Source of the DNA: Gibbula magus
Lineage: Eukaryota > Mollusca > Gastropoda > Trochida > Trochidae
Length of the DNA: 64,000 bases
Assembly: GCA_936450465.1 (NCBI GenBank)
Contig: OW388290.1
Coordinates: 26,029,457 to 26,093,456 of the forward strand
Direction of reading: 5' to 3'
Notes under the pieces: model-generated
Seen by the model: only the letters and a program-made list of their open reading frames with translations
Databases searched by the model: none
Told to the model about the DNA's origin: nothing
In this document: piece by piece, positions 10,751 to 22,129 of the stretch
Numbering within the stretch: the stretch's first letter is position 1
How the letters are laid out: each line of letters begins with the position of its first letter
Position numbers and translations under genes: made by a program

Positions 10751-11925
10751 ACATTGACCAATAAATAAAATTTTACATAAAGAGTTGACCCTGATCTGAC
10801 AGAGGTCAGAGGGGGTCACAGTTCTGTCTTGCTTGACTCACTTTAAAGGATATGAAAACTCTGTCACAACAAGATATAACTCATTTGAGATCTCTACCTC
10901 TTTTCACCAACATTATTTAAAAGTTTCTTTCTTTTCACATTACATAAAGGTAACTATTCTAGTGACTCATGGTGACATTGTTCTTTGTGAATGGAGACTT
11001 GGCCATGTTTAGGATCATACTCACAAACATTGTATGAAATAAGCTAGAAATAGCAAAATTAAAGAAAACCTCAAAAGGTTACCAGACCGGACCAAAGTTA
11101 TCAGGTTCCTGACTGGCAGACGGGTCTTACTTCATACACTGAGTGCTACAAGTTGAGCAAAACTGTCAAAAAAATACCAGCAAGCCGTAAATCCTTGAAT
11201 AATCACCTGCCTTGAACTTTTGCCTGCCTTGTATATAGGCATATTGTTGGCATATAGCAGGGGTCGAAATTCACCTTTTCAATGTTGAAGCCATTTGGAC
11301 TAGTTACTTATTCCCACTGACCAAATACATCTCCATGATCATTTCACCTAAAATTTTAACTAGTGCTTTGGAGTCGTTTGGACTACCAATTTTTTCACTC
11401 TACTAGCCCAGCTTCTTTTTCCCTAACCATGGGCTACCGGACTAGTGCTAATTTCGAACCCTGTCATATAGGCATCTCGTACCCCTACGGCAATGAAGTT
11501 TTTGTTTAAATCTTTTTCAAGATTTTATACATATATTATGGCTTCGAAAAAATTAATTCATAATATTAATGTCTTATATAATGTCTTCTTATTTATCAGG
11601 TATAATGTTATTTTTAAGTTTAACTGTGAACAATGTTTTTGTATGTAGTTCAAATGTAATCCTTCGGATTGCTGATAAAGAGTAAATATTATGAACTATT
11701 GACTAACTGAAAATCTTGGACATAACTCTTTAGTGCAATAAAAGTGCTTTTTTTAAGTTTTGCGAATAATATTGTTGACCACGATATTTGTGAAAAATCA
11801 TTTTATGATTTATCTAATTTCTGATGATTTTACTTTGGTCATTTTTTCATAAACGTATATTTATCAATTTATTAAATTTCAAATACTCTGATAATATGGA
11901 TGTTTCTATTGTATTAGGGATTATA
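10751..11925. other. no gene recognised
   Basis: AT-rich sequence with short ORFs only. No motif, TIR or splice-supported exon was recognised. Confidence 0.45.
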
Positions 11926-12110
11926 GGGATGCAGCTTAGTTGGTAGACCGTCCGCTCATCGGTCAGGAGGTTGGGGTTCGATTCCTGGCCGTGTTATAGC
12001 AAAAAATGAGCATGAAAAGATGGGAGTTGTTGCTGATTTGCTTGGCGCTCAGCATAATAAGGAGGATAGAACAACGTTTGAATATTGGCACTGTACAATG
12101 GCTGCCGGGT
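11926..12110 (+). mobile_element. tRNA-derived SINE (5' head and part of body)
   Basis: Begins GGGATGCAGCTTAGTTGGTA (A box) and has an exact B box GGTTCGATTCC at 11975-11985. The acceptor stem cannot pair (the 3' side is GCCGTGTTATAG), so this is not a working tRNA gene. The body continues GCTTGGCGCTCAGCATAA, typical of a molluscan SINE. The 3' limit is uncertain. Confidence 0.55.
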
Positions 12111-12179
12111 ACTATTGGCATAAACCAAATTTCGAGAATTTACATTGTAATGAGGACAATAAAAAATATAGAATACTAA

Positions 12180-12305
12180 ACGATGTCCCAATTGATAACA
12201 TGTTTATGAAACGAGTGGATGGTTTGGTATTTTAACGAGCGAAAGCAAGTTAAATACCGATGCCATTAACGAGTTTCATAAACATGTTATCAAATGGGAC
12301 CAAGT
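12180..12305. repeat. long imperfect palindrome (foldback element)
   Basis: GATAACATGTTTATGAAACG at the left is mirrored by CGTTTCATAAACATGTTATC-type sequence at the right, and TTGGTATTTTAAC is mirrored by GTTAAATACCG around an AGCGAAAG loop. The total is about 125 bp. Three TGACGTCA/TGACGTTA motifs follow at about 12420-12470 and may belong to the same repeat. Confidence 0.6.
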
Positions 12306-14305
12306 TTAGTATATTATTTATTACTCAATGATGTAAATAGTGCTAAATTGCAAGAAAATCAATTTAAGTGAAGCTTACTTGCAAATAAGCCACCCGCTAT
12401 TGCAGTCGCGCGGCTAACATTGTGACGTCAACCAAACACGACTATGACGTCACGCGCCGATTATGACGTTACGGCAGCACTCGGTGGTATCACACATGTG
12501 TGTAACCAACTCATTGTTATCTAATGAGTGATCTCACCACGGTTGAGTAATAATATCAATTATTATCATTACAATGCATAGACAATGATTTTCCACTCAA
12601 TGACAATAGCAAAATTGTCTGTAGATATAATTTTAGTTTTACATATTTAAAAAAAAATAATTAGGTGAGATTGTACTAGCCTAGTTTTCATGAGATGTGC
12701 ACTTATAGAGTCATGACTAGAAATCAGTAATGTTGTCTGAATGGAAAATGTTGGTGTTGGAAATTTAGGTCTACCCAGCTTGAGGTCAATAATAATTAAC
12801 AATGAAAACATAAACATCATTCAAATTTAATTTAATATTATTTTAAATGTAACTGTTTATAGAATTCATATAAGAACTAAAATACAAAATGCCATTTTTT
12901 TAATACAAAATGTCAACAATGACCGTTACGGTAATGATTATCTTGATCCCATTTTTCAATCGAACAGCTGATTAAAATATCATAATTCGAGAGAGGAAAA
13001 AAGCGATATAGCAACAGGAATGAGGATATGGTTATTTTTCAGCGATGTAAATGTACAGAATATCTAGGCTCTTTTTTCATGCGCATTAATATAAACAACA
13101 TCGAACGTTTATTGTTTCATAAAGACAGCGAAAGGTAACTGACACTCAGCGTAAAACTGCACAAGGCCAACATAAATTAACCTACCTCATATCCTCAAGT
13201 GCGGCTTGAAACCATAAATCAGAAGTTTAAAATGGGAGGAGGCTCTTCAAACATTTTACTTGCAACACACAGCTAAAAGAAGATTTTTGCAAACGCAAAT
13301 TGACAATGACACTGTTGCAGCTGACAAAAGCAAACGTCCTTCACCTATGCACCAGTGACCTTTGCACTGCGACCCAACTGCGAGCTCCTTGCAGTGTCAT
13401 ACAGTGAGTGCGAACTGAGAGTGCGCATACCTAGAGTGACTTTATCGAACTGATGCAAGGAAACATTTTACAGCTTAGCAAGCTTTCTTTAGCTAAATTT
13501 GTTATCACTAACATATTCATATGTATCATGTAAGTATAATTATAGGTTTCATGGCTTCCATCAATAGGGTTCGTGGCTTTCATCAATAATGAATGGTCAA
13601 ATAGTGTCACTTTTTAGAATCGAATATTCGACTTTACATGAGAAAACATATATATCGCATATTATTGTGCAGACGAACGAACTAATTAAGGCAAAACAAG
13701 TATGTATATATGCAATGTGCATACCATAATTCCATTCAATATATTATCATATCCCTTGTTGCAAACAATAAACATTCGACTTATAAGTGTTATCTTTACT
13801 ACATTTATGTTCGTTAACAGTTTTGTAAATTAAACTAATTTTTTTCATTCAAAATAAGCAAGTGTTTATGATATTAATATCCAAGTTCATTAAAATTAGG
13901 GCACATCTGCTTTACCTGACTGCCACGTGTTTGTATACGTGATGTGACTGCTATGTATACGTGCAACCCAAAGCTGAGTTCTAGAGTAAACCTGTGGTTG
14001 TTTTAGAAGTACATGTCCTTTAAATGTTTAAATCTTGAAAAAAGCAAATGTGTTATATTTTTAGATCACACACCATGAGTATGCAATTTTCAAATGCATG
14101 AACATTTTCGGAAAGAGTTTATTGTTTGATCCAACATCCACGCGTTCACGTCCTGCTAAATCTTGTTTTAAACTTTAAGAAATATTTAAATATGATCATT
14201 CCTCATTCGTTTGTGTGTGGTACACATATGCATATGTTGCAACATACACCATGAATGAATCACTATTAATATTTATAATTACAATATCGTATATTTGCGT
14301 TGTTT
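12306..14305. other. no gene recognised
   Basis: Besides the cluster of CRE-like TGACGTCA motifs near 12420-12470, nothing codes here. ORFs are short and no exon of either neighbouring gene could be placed. Confidence 0.45.
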
Positions 14306-14830
14306 AATTCCACAGCGGGTGTGAGGCAAGGCTGTGTCCTAAGCCCCTTGCTATTCATCTTTTTGTTTAAAATAAATGAACTTGTAGATAGTATGTATAT
14401 GCATCATGTAAATATTTGTTACCCCAAAAATCAAGGATCTACTCTTACTTTTGTTTGCAGATGATATAGTTACAATTTCATTTCTGGTAAACGGTTTGCA
14501 GTGTCGTCTGAATATTCTACACACATTTTGTAACACATGGGGATTAGAGCAACTTCCCAATGCAAGGCATAACTCTTGCCAGTCTCCATTACTGGCTGAT
14601 TTAGGCCTTGCAGTATTTCCTTAAGATATCCAGGCCCACTATGCATTTCCGGTGCAGCGATTCACTATCTAGGCACAACAAAGCGAGGGAAATACCGCAA
14701 GGCTTAAATCAGCCAGTAATGCAGACTGGCAAGAGTTATGCCTTGCGTTTGGGAGTTGGGATTAGAGTTGAATATGGAAAAAATCGAATAGTTATCTTTA
14801 GATTTTTTTTTATAATGATTAAGTCTTTGT
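14306..14830 (+). pseudogene. non-LTR retrotransposon reverse transcriptase relic, split by a MITE
   Basis: The plus strand translates to GVRQGCVLSPLLFIF at about 14318, the conserved block of LINE reverse transcriptases. About 130 bases on it gives LLLFADDIV, the catalytic AD-D core, then a typical LQCRLNILHTFCNTWGLE segment. The frame is broken between the motifs and the copy lacks the rest of the RT and any endonuclease. The MITE at 14550-14758 sits inside the TWGLE codons; downstream of it the sequence resumes with NMEK. Confidence 0.75.
14550..14758. mobile_element. 209-bp foldback MITE, copy 1, with 9-bp target duplication
   Basis: The ends are CAACTTCCC and GGGAGTTG, with long inverted arms (GGCATAACTCTTGCCAGTC mirrored by GACTGGCAAGAGTTATGCC). 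GGATTAGAG is repeated exactly on both sides (14541-14549 and 14759-14767), and those bases lie in the reading frame of the LINE relic it split. A 9-bp duplication with long TIRs is typical of Mutator-like (MULE) elements. Confidence 0.85.
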
Positions 14831-15398
14831 AGGGTATAATTCTATTCAGAAGTGGCATATATGAAAACAGGAAGATTTTCTGGTTAACAACTTCTTTAAT
14901 GTGAAAATACATGTACGTTTCGGAATCTGTTTCTAATACAAAATTATTTGTTTCAACAAACCACATAAATAATATATCACGAAAGAGATTTAATCAATGT
15001 CATTTTAACAGAACTAAGTCACTAAGTCTAAATCTAAATATGTATCACGTATATATCCGCTCACGTTTACAAAGCACATTTCTAAATGATGAAATAATTA
15101 CACTGAGTACAATTTAAAGGTCACTGGGCGAATTTCAAAGGACAGAATAAAGTCGAGGCAGAAGATTAAGTGAAACAGTTCTAGAATTGTGTACATGCAG
15201 TTCAGGTTTAAATGTCAAACAGATCACAGCATTTCGCTTCCTTTGCCATGGTATCATACTGACATATGGGATCTGAAAAGCCAGGCTGGTATTTTTAAAA
15301 ATATTAAACATAATGAAATTCTTTATGTTAATACGACCCTCAAATACTCATTTCAGGCGTCATTTTGAGTTTTAATTTCCGCAAGACAACTATTCCAA

Positions 15399-15616
15399 CA
15401 AATTCCAAACGCAAGGCATAGCTCTTGCCAGTCTCCATTGCTGACTGATTTAAGCAATACTTCCCTCGCTTTCCCGTGCCAAGATAGTGGATCGCTGCAC
15501 CTGAAATGCAAAGTGGCCTCCGATGTCCTAGCACTGAGATATTAAGGAAATACTGCAAGGCCTAAATCAGCCAGTAATGGAGAGTGGCAACAGTTATGCC
15601 TTGTATTTGGAAGTTG
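15399..15616. mobile_element. foldback MITE, copy 2 (diverged)
   Basis: Same family as the copies at 14550 and 44714, with the arms CAAGGCATAGCTCTTGCC and GCAACAGTTATGCCTTG. About 218 bp. The ends have drifted (CAAATTCC at the left) and no target duplication is evident, so this is the oldest or most damaged of the three. Confidence 0.75.
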
Positions 15617-15973
15617 ACAACGCAGATGCACACCCTCTTTGATGACCAGATACCTTCTATGAAATGCAGGTATCCCAAGAGGACGATGCTTTGTCTCCTC
15701 ACCTGTCGTCCTTCGCTATAATCGACAGCGCCGTGTGTCGTTCACAAAATTGTAACACTTGCTCCAAATAGTAATACCTGTTTCAATTTCCAAATTGTAA
15801 TAAAAAGTGCTCAACATTGTAATACCTGCTTCAAATTGTAATGAAAGAATGCTTTAAATTGCAAGAACTCCATTTTTGAAAAAAATACTGCCAAGGTGTT
15901 CATAATTATATAAGAAAGAACTCCAAATTGCAATTAGTGATAGTAATTGAAATAACAACCGATGAAGCTAAAT

Positions 15974-16173
15974 TAGTACGTTTTTGATTAAACGTAATTA
16001 TTTATACTTACCTGTTGACTAGACCTACTATACCTACCTCCTCTCTAGGTATGCTATTTCAACCTTAACACAGACGAAACTTGAACAGTGGAGTAGGGGA
16101 TGCGTAAAATCCCTATCCAAGGGCGGTAAGTCTGCATGATCTCGTGACGTCACCACCGGAAACCTCACTCTCC
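15974..16173 (+). repeat. DIRS left inverted terminal repeat
   Basis: From CTGTTGACTAGACCTAC to CCTCACTCTCC this matches, inverted and almost identically, 20666-20844. The outermost 36 bases (TAGTACGTTTTTGATT...) are unique to this end and reappear, inverted, in the internal complementary region. Confidence 0.85.
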
Positions 16174-16229
16174 GAACAGTCCCAACAAGGCAAGACAGAC
16201 CAAGCGGGGAGGATGAGCGGGCCTAGCGC

Positions 16230-16323
16230 GTAGGTCTAGTCAACAGGTAAGTATAAATAATTACGTTTAATCAAAAACGTACTATTATTTAAATACCTAT
16301 CTGTTGACTAGACCTACTATGCC
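16230..16323. repeat. DIRS internal complementary region (circular-junction copy)
   Basis: The first half (16230-16283) is the reverse complement of the element's left edge; the second half (16284-16323) is the reverse complement of the right edge. The two edges are therefore written here head to tail, as in the internal complementary region of DIRS elements that templates circle closure. It lies between the recombinase and the 3' terminal repeat, the position known for this family. Confidence 0.8.
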
Positions 16324-16708
16324 TAGAATCCCACTGCATGGAGGCGGGTCAGTAGATAGCCTATGTGGTAGAGACGAGACCAGCAATAAGCCCTGAGTGT
16401 AAGCTAACCTACGAGTCCCCCACCCTGTGGTGGGGACAAGGCACAGCCCGGGAGATACCATCTCTACCGCTGAGCGTATCGAAGAGACAACCCAGCCACC
16501 CAATTTCTGATCAACACACTGCCCCCGACCCCAACGGGGAGGGGGTGTTAAAAACGAAGCTAAAGAACAAAACAACAGACAAGGAGGAAACAATGCAAAC
16601 AAAGTTTATTACATTGAGCATCTAACCTCCTAAGAGGACTGACCCCTTCTTGGTCTGGTTGGGGGGACCACCTTCGTCTGAGCGAACACTTGTGGACCCA
16701 GCCTGGAG

Positions 16709-17099
16709 CATCCTCGGTTACCCATGGTTTTATATATGCTCCGTTACTCTCCACTATATCACCCATGGGAAACCTTATCGGGAGAATCTGTACTCAAATT
16801 ACCCGCCCTTGGCTGGCGTGACGAAGTCAGTATAACCAAAGAAAATACTCAATACGATAAGACGGAAATGGTCAAGGAAGATAACCGGTGACCGATGGCT
16901 AACAAAATGACCTCGCATGCTTTGCAACAAAGTGATATGAATTGTCATTTGCTCGCAGGTCCAAGCTGCGTAGCGGTTTGATTGGCTCAAACCGGCAAAG
17001 GGCGGGTAATTTGAGTACAGATTTCTCTGATGAAATTTCCCATGGGTGATATAGTGGAGAGTAACGGAGCATATATAAAACCATGGGTAACCGAGGATG
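16709..17099. mobile_element. 391-bp MITE nested in the DIRS recombinase, 9-bp target duplication
   Basis: The TIRs are about 110 bp: CATCCTCGGTTACCCATGG at the left mirrors CCATGGGTAACCGAGGATG at the right, continuing through the TATATATGCTCCGTTAC and CACCCATGGGAAA blocks. Flanks are AGCCTGGAG (16700-16708) and AGCCTAGAG (17100-17108), a 9-bp duplication with one mismatch. Mutator-like by TSD length and TIR length. A different family from the 209-bp foldback MITE. Confidence 0.8.
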
Positions 17100-17911
17100 A
17101 GCCTAGAGATGCCTTCGAGATCTGCTGTAGAGACATCTCGTAAGTAATGGTTGGCGAAAACCTCTGAGGAACGCCAAAAACAACCCGCCATGACGTCCGA
17201 AACCGCGATGTTACAGTGGTAAGCCATTGTGGCTAAAACTGCTCGGATCTCATGCAGGTTGGAACGTGAAGGAGGAGGCAGGTCAGCGGCCTTGTACGCA
17301 TCAATGACCGCCGACCTCAGGTACACCCCCAACGCTCGCTTATCTAGCTCCTTGGTGTTCCTCGGCGAGTGAGGCAAGAACAGCTAGACGACGCCTGCCA
17401 TCCCTCAGCCTGCGAGTATGCTGCACGTACACCCTCAAAGGCCCTAACCGGACACAGAGAGAGATCCACCTCTCCTGAGTCAGAACCCAGAGCCGGAATA
17501 GAGAAGGTACGGCCAGCCTCATCAGCTGCCTGGTTTTTGCAGACAAAGTCGGGAGCTAAACCAAGTAAGGATGACGCCTCTGTACTCTGCCACCTAAGGA
17601 ACTGAGGCCTCAGCCGGGACGAAATCCCTCTGAGCACAGAAGGAGGGGAAGGCCTGCCACTGGAAATCATAGAGTTTCCTAGTGGTCTTCCTATGAGAGG
17701 TAGATATGGCATTGGCGACGCACCTTGAGTAACCACTGCTCCTTAGCTCTCTCTTCATACAAGCCAAGCGTGAAGGCAGAACACCTGAGGGTTCTCGTGT
17801 AACCTTCCGCTTGGCCTGCTGAGGACCAGATCTCTCCGCGGCTGAATCGGAACAGGTTCCTGATGACAGAGCCGCCGGAGAGGAAGGAACCTTGGTTGGG
17901 CTGGCCACCAA
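17100..17911 (-). pseudogene. DIRS tyrosine recombinase remnant
   Basis: Minus-strand fragments in two or three frames give HRKTTRKLYDFQWQAF (N-terminal SAM-like region), CPVRAFEGVRAAY, then NLHEIRAVLATMAYHC with the HxxR pair and GCFWRSSEVFANHYLRDV with the catalytic tyrosine. The order and spacing fit DIRS recombinases, but part of the middle is missing or frameshifted and the 3' end abuts a MITE. It should not make a working recombinase. Confidence 0.8.
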
Positions 17912-18272
17912 GGGGCGACCAGAAGAAGACGAAGAACCCGAGTTGTCCCTATCTTGGCTTCAACTTGGGAGAGGATGGCCGGCGGCGGAAAAGCATAGGC
18001 GTCCATCATCTCCCACCCTAACGAGAGCGCGTCTTAGCCCATCGCTAGCGGGTCTGGTACTGGAGAGACATAGGTTGGCAATTTGTGATTGAGACATGTC
18101 GCGAAAAAGGTCTATCAGAGGGGTGCCGAACTGGAGACACAACCCCCTGAAGACTACCGGGTTCACTCCGTCGGTGGAGGGGCATCTGGTCGCGACATCG
18201 AGTCCGCCAAGATGTTCTTGGCACCTGGAATGTGGACTGCTCGAATGTCCAGGTCCACCTCGTCCACCAGCT

Positions 18273-19177
18273 CTAAGACCCCTGCTTGTTTATTGACCAA
18301 GCAGCTGCTGAACTGTCCGTGTGGACTAGTAGACACTGGCCTCGCAAGGGGGTCTGCCAGTGCTGAATGGCTAGATGTACTGCGTCCAACTCGAGGACGT
18401 TGATGTGTGGGTTCTGATCTGACAGAGACCAGACTCCCGCCCGCTGCTCCTGACCCATATGCGCCCCCACCCCTGGGTGGAGGCGTCTACAAACAGGTGA
18501 GCTGAGGGGGGACGAGGGCAAAGTGGAACCCCGCAGAACACACTCTCGTCCAACCGCCACCAAGCTAGGAAGCAATGGAGATCTGGGGTCAAAGCTATGG
18601 CGTGACGGCAACGCATCTCCCTGATGTGGGGATTCAGGAACACCTGTAATGGGCGGAGGAACAACCTCCCCCTGCGGGCCAGGTCCTGAGCTGACGTTAG
18701 CAACCCCAACACTCTTTGCCACTGACGAATGGAGAGCAACGCGTCGAGTGTGCGATCCATTAGGTGATCCTAACGAGCCATCCGCTCCCTCGTGACGAAC
18801 CCACGGAACAGCTGAGTGTCTAGGATAGCCCCTAAGAACTTCAGACGAGCCGCCGGAACCAAGTCCAACTTCTCTAAGTTCACTAACCACCCTAGACGAC
18901 GGTCTATTGTGAACCTGAGCTGTGCCTCGAGAACGACAGGAGAACAGTCGTGAGCGAGCCCATCGTCCAAATACATTAGAAACTGAATGTCGCATTGGTG
19001 CAAGAATTGGACGTTGGGCTGAGTCACACGTGTGAACAGCCAGGGGGCGGACAAGATCCCGAACGGGAGGAAGTTCCACTGAAAGTTTCTCCCGCCCAGA
19101 ATGAAGCGGAGGTACCTGTGATCCCGACAGTGAATCGGAATATGCAGGTACTCATCCTGGAGATCGAGAGACACCAT
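18273..19177 (-). pseudogene. DIRS reverse transcriptase / RNase H remnant
   Basis: In 19177-18770 the minus strand gives SLDLQDEYLHIPIH, FLPFGILSAPWLFTRV and FLMYLDDGL, the RT motifs of DIRS elements including the YLDD catalytic core. A second frame at 18760-18470 gives FLAWWRLDESVF and LFVDASTQGWG, and a third at 18440-18273 gives NVLELDAVHLAIQHW and LLVHTDSSAAAWSINKQG, the RNase H region. Two frame changes and a stop separate them, so the copy is dead. Confidence 0.85.
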
Positions 19178-19384
19178 GCAATCTGAGCGCTCCAGAGGGA
19201 AGCGTCAAGAGTCGAAAATATGGCCACAAGCGGAGAGAGGGGCACACTCGTCGCAACGTTAATCCTCCTCACATAAGTCTTTGCACATCCTACACAGCAA
19301 GTGCGGATCTTTGATAGCAGACTTCCTACCTCCGCAATTCGTACAAAAAGCAGAGTACATAGTGAAGTAACAAAGCGAGTGATA

Positions 19385-20290
19385 GTCAAGTCACTGACGA
19401 GACCGTCGAGCCACTACAGAGTAATCTGATGAGGTGAGTGACAGGTGAGTGACACTCAATCAGTTAACCGGTGAGTGACAGGCGAGTCACTAACAAGCGT
19501 AACCTAGGCGAGGTGAGGCGAGGACAGTGACAGTGTAAACTGTAAACGTAGACGACGAGACGCTTAAGTGAGTAACACACAAGGCAAGACGAGGGAGACT
19601 ATCGAGAGTGTTGAAGGCAGAGGCTCCGAACCCGAAGGGAGCGAAGTCAATATCAACTACTGGCCAGACAATGGTGAATTGACTGGCGCAACAAGTCGAG
19701 TCGAAAACCGAAGGCGAGTGACTAGCAAGTGACAGGCGAAAGCAAGTGACTGGCGAGGCGAGACACTGGCGAGGCGAGACAGTGACGAAGCTAATCACAG
19801 GCGAGACGAAGTCAAACGAAGGCGAGTGGTTAGCGAGTGACAGGCGAAAGCGAGTGACTGGGAAGGTGAGACACTGACGAAGCTAATCACTCGCGAGACG
19901 AGACGAATCACGTAGAAACGAGCCTAAGTCGAATCGAGCCTAATGTGAATGACTGGCGTAGTGAGTGACTGGCGAGACGATGCGAGTCAAGTCGAATCGA
20001 GCCTAAGGGGAATGACTGGCGAAGCGAGTGACTGGAGAGACGATGTGAGTCAAGTAGTTTCAAACCGAAGGCCAATGACTGGCGAAGCGAATGACAGGCG
20101 AAGCGAGTCACTGGCGAGACGATGCGAGTCAAGTCAATTCAAAACCCGAAGGCGAATGACTGGCGAAGCGAAGCGAGTGACTGGCGAAGCGAATCGAGTC
20201 GAATGCCAACGGCGAATGACAACTCACAACAACGTAGACGACGAAACGCTTTAGAGAGGTCACTGACGAGTCGAAGGTGAAGCCAACCGA
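19385..20290. repeat. degenerate short tandem repeats in the DIRS gag position
   Basis: Loosely repeated GAGTGACTGGCGA and GACGATGCGAGTCAAGTC blocks, with a clearer 63-bp period between 19974 and 20116 that includes 16-bp sub-units. The minus strand of this block is serine-rich in translation. It occupies the place of gag, but no gag motif or zinc knuckle is visible. Confidence 0.65.
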
Positions 20291-20665
20291 AGCAGACGAC
20301 GAGTTATCGGTAGATTCACCTGATCTAGAAGACAAAGGGACTGGCGGAAGGTACGACCAAGTCGTGCGAACCGAGCAGTCACCCGACGAAGGCGAAAGAA
20401 AACAAAAGACACGAATTGCACGTGCAAAGCATGCAGCCACCCGACAGGTAGCACACACCTAGCACATGTCAACACGGCCCCTTGTAACTCAACACCTACA
20501 TAAAAACAGGTTGTCTAACCAACCTGTTAACGACGAACGTAGATTAAGGCGTTGATACTACCTCTTAAATTAATAAGAAGTATATAGCAATTTAGCGAAA
20601 AAGGCGCTAAAAATACCAAGTCTCAGAGCAAAAACACACACGACTGTCTTGCCCTGCAACTGAAA

Positions 20666-20844
20666 GGAGAGTGAGGTTTCCGATGGTGACGTCACGAGAC
20701 CATGCAGACTTACCGCCCTTGGATAGGGATTTTACGCATCCCCTACTCCACTGTTCAAGTTTCGTCTGTGTTAAGGTTGAAATAGCATACCTAGAGAGGA
20801 GGTGGGCATAGTAGGTCTAGTCAACAGATAGGTATTTAAATAAT
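20666..20844 (-). repeat. DIRS right inverted terminal repeat
   Basis: Reverse complement of the left repeat over about 165 bp, with only a few differences. Its outermost bases (AGGTATTTAAATAAT at the right edge) differ from the left edge and recur in the internal complementary region. Read in element orientation this is the 5' end. Confidence 0.85.
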
Positions 20845-20849
20845 TAAGT

Positions 20850-21065
20850 GTTGATAATGATGGACATTGTATATGTTGATGTTTGATGTATATTTTGATA
20901 TAAATGTAGATGCTAATGTTGATGAAGATGAACATGTTTATATTGATGTAGATGTAGACGTAGCTATAGTAGAAGTACTTACAGTTGCAAATGTTGCTGT
21001 AGATGTAAGAACGTGTGTATAAACATGTTGGCGTTGATTGTGATATACACGGTCGTGATGCTGAT
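20850..21065 (+). repeat. degenerate GATGTA-type simple repeat
   Basis: Loose repetition of TTGATGTAGATGTAGA and TGTTGATG with no fixed period. A similar patch lies at 23085-23345. Confidence 0.5.
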
Positions 21066-21604
21066 ATTAAGTGTTAACACTTTGGTTTAAGTGTAGGTTT
21101 TAAAGGACGACTGGAATGTCCCATGGTCACTTCATGATTCATTAAAAGGGTATTTCAATTTGGCAAATACCCCACTTAAAATCTGAAATCGGTCGTAAAT
21201 TACTTATATTCGTTTTTTTTCAATTACACCGCCTAATTAGTGCCGACAAACGATTCACTGAAGTCTCTGAAACGCATCTGCCGGGAGTGACGTCACTACC
21301 AACGCTTGGATACCTGCGTACATGATATTTCAATGTGTTTTAACATACATGTCCTAATATTCATCAAAACAACTCAAATCGGCGATATATCGAATTGTTA
21401 GATATCTAACTGGGTAACTTCGCAAATGACAGTTGCAGTGTTATTCATTTGTAGTGAAACGGGTGCGTTATCAAGGGGGATTGATATAAGTTTGTTTTCA
21501 TAATATTGAGAAGTTATATTCATAAGGATGTGGTAGGAACCACATAGGACAGTGAGTGAAATGTACATGCACTGTGTTTGCATGACATGCAGTGATTGTC
21601 ACTA

Positions 21605-22129
21605 TGTTGAGGGCAGCAGGCTAGTCCATTTTGTTAGCAGGGGTGTTTTCTAACAAGTGGGATAGGCCCAAGACAGGGTATATAAGGGTGACTTCACTGT
21701 TAGCTCATCCACGAGTGGGAAATCAGCTCCGCTGTAAACCGCTCGTAATATCTCCAAGAGAAGAAGAAGAAGTTAGCTCATTGCCTTGCTTGGTCGGTGA
21801 TCGACTGACATCAGCCATGTACTCACTTGAAAGGGGCAGCTCTTATCCTGTGATTGAACAGACACCTTGTTTCGTGATGAAACAGAATATCCCCTTCCAC
21901 AGTGTAGTATTTAGTAGTAGGGAGTTAAGGACTATATTAATTACAAGTAGGCAGGGATGGACGGGTGGTCATTAGGTCAGTTTGGGTACTAGTTTAACAA
22001 TAAGGTTCTAAGGGTTGTTTGCTCCACAGTATACTTGTATTGTACATGTTGTATATTTTGTTGATATGTCCTATTCTGTTGAGGTTCTATTTGTAATAAA
22101 ATGGTTAATGGTAATTTATTTTTATGTCA
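21605..22129 (+). other. possible solo LTR (weak)
   Basis: The segment starts TGTTGAGGG and ends TTATGTCA, has a TATATAAGGG TATA-like box at about 21679 and an AATAAA at about 22095, the order expected of an LTR. There is no matching target duplication (CACTA against TTGAT) and no second copy in the window, so it could be an unrelated promoter-like stretch. Confidence 0.2.

Larger units (their letters stand above)
15974..20844 (-). mobile_element. DIRS-like tyrosine-recombinase retrotransposon, 4.87 kb, decayed
   Basis: Read on the minus strand the order is: inverted terminal repeat, a repetitive segment where gag would be expected, reverse transcriptase and RNase H, tyrosine recombinase, internal complementary region, inverted terminal repeat. 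This is the layout of DIRS1-type elements, which replicate through a circle and integrate with a tyrosine recombinase, leaving no target duplication; none is seen. The ends were placed by matching the two halves of the internal complementary region to the outermost bases, meeting at a shared T. The coding parts carry frameshifts and stops, and a 391-bp MITE has been inserted at the end of the recombinase. Confidence 0.85.

Noticed and set aside
11926..12000. Functional tRNA gene
   Set aside because: The A and B boxes are good but the acceptor stem does not pair and no anticodon stem could be drawn with confidence; it is a SINE head.
16799..17377. 192-residue minus-strand ORF as an intact recombinase
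   Set aside because: Only its first part is recombinase; the rest is read-through into the nested MITE at 16709-17099.
19490..20475. Serine/arginine-rich ORFs on both strands
   Set aside because: Products of the degenerate GAGTGACTGGCGA repeat block within the DIRS element.
21605..22129. Complete LTR retrotransposon
   Set aside because: LTR-like signals are present but there is no partner LTR, no coding region and no target duplication.
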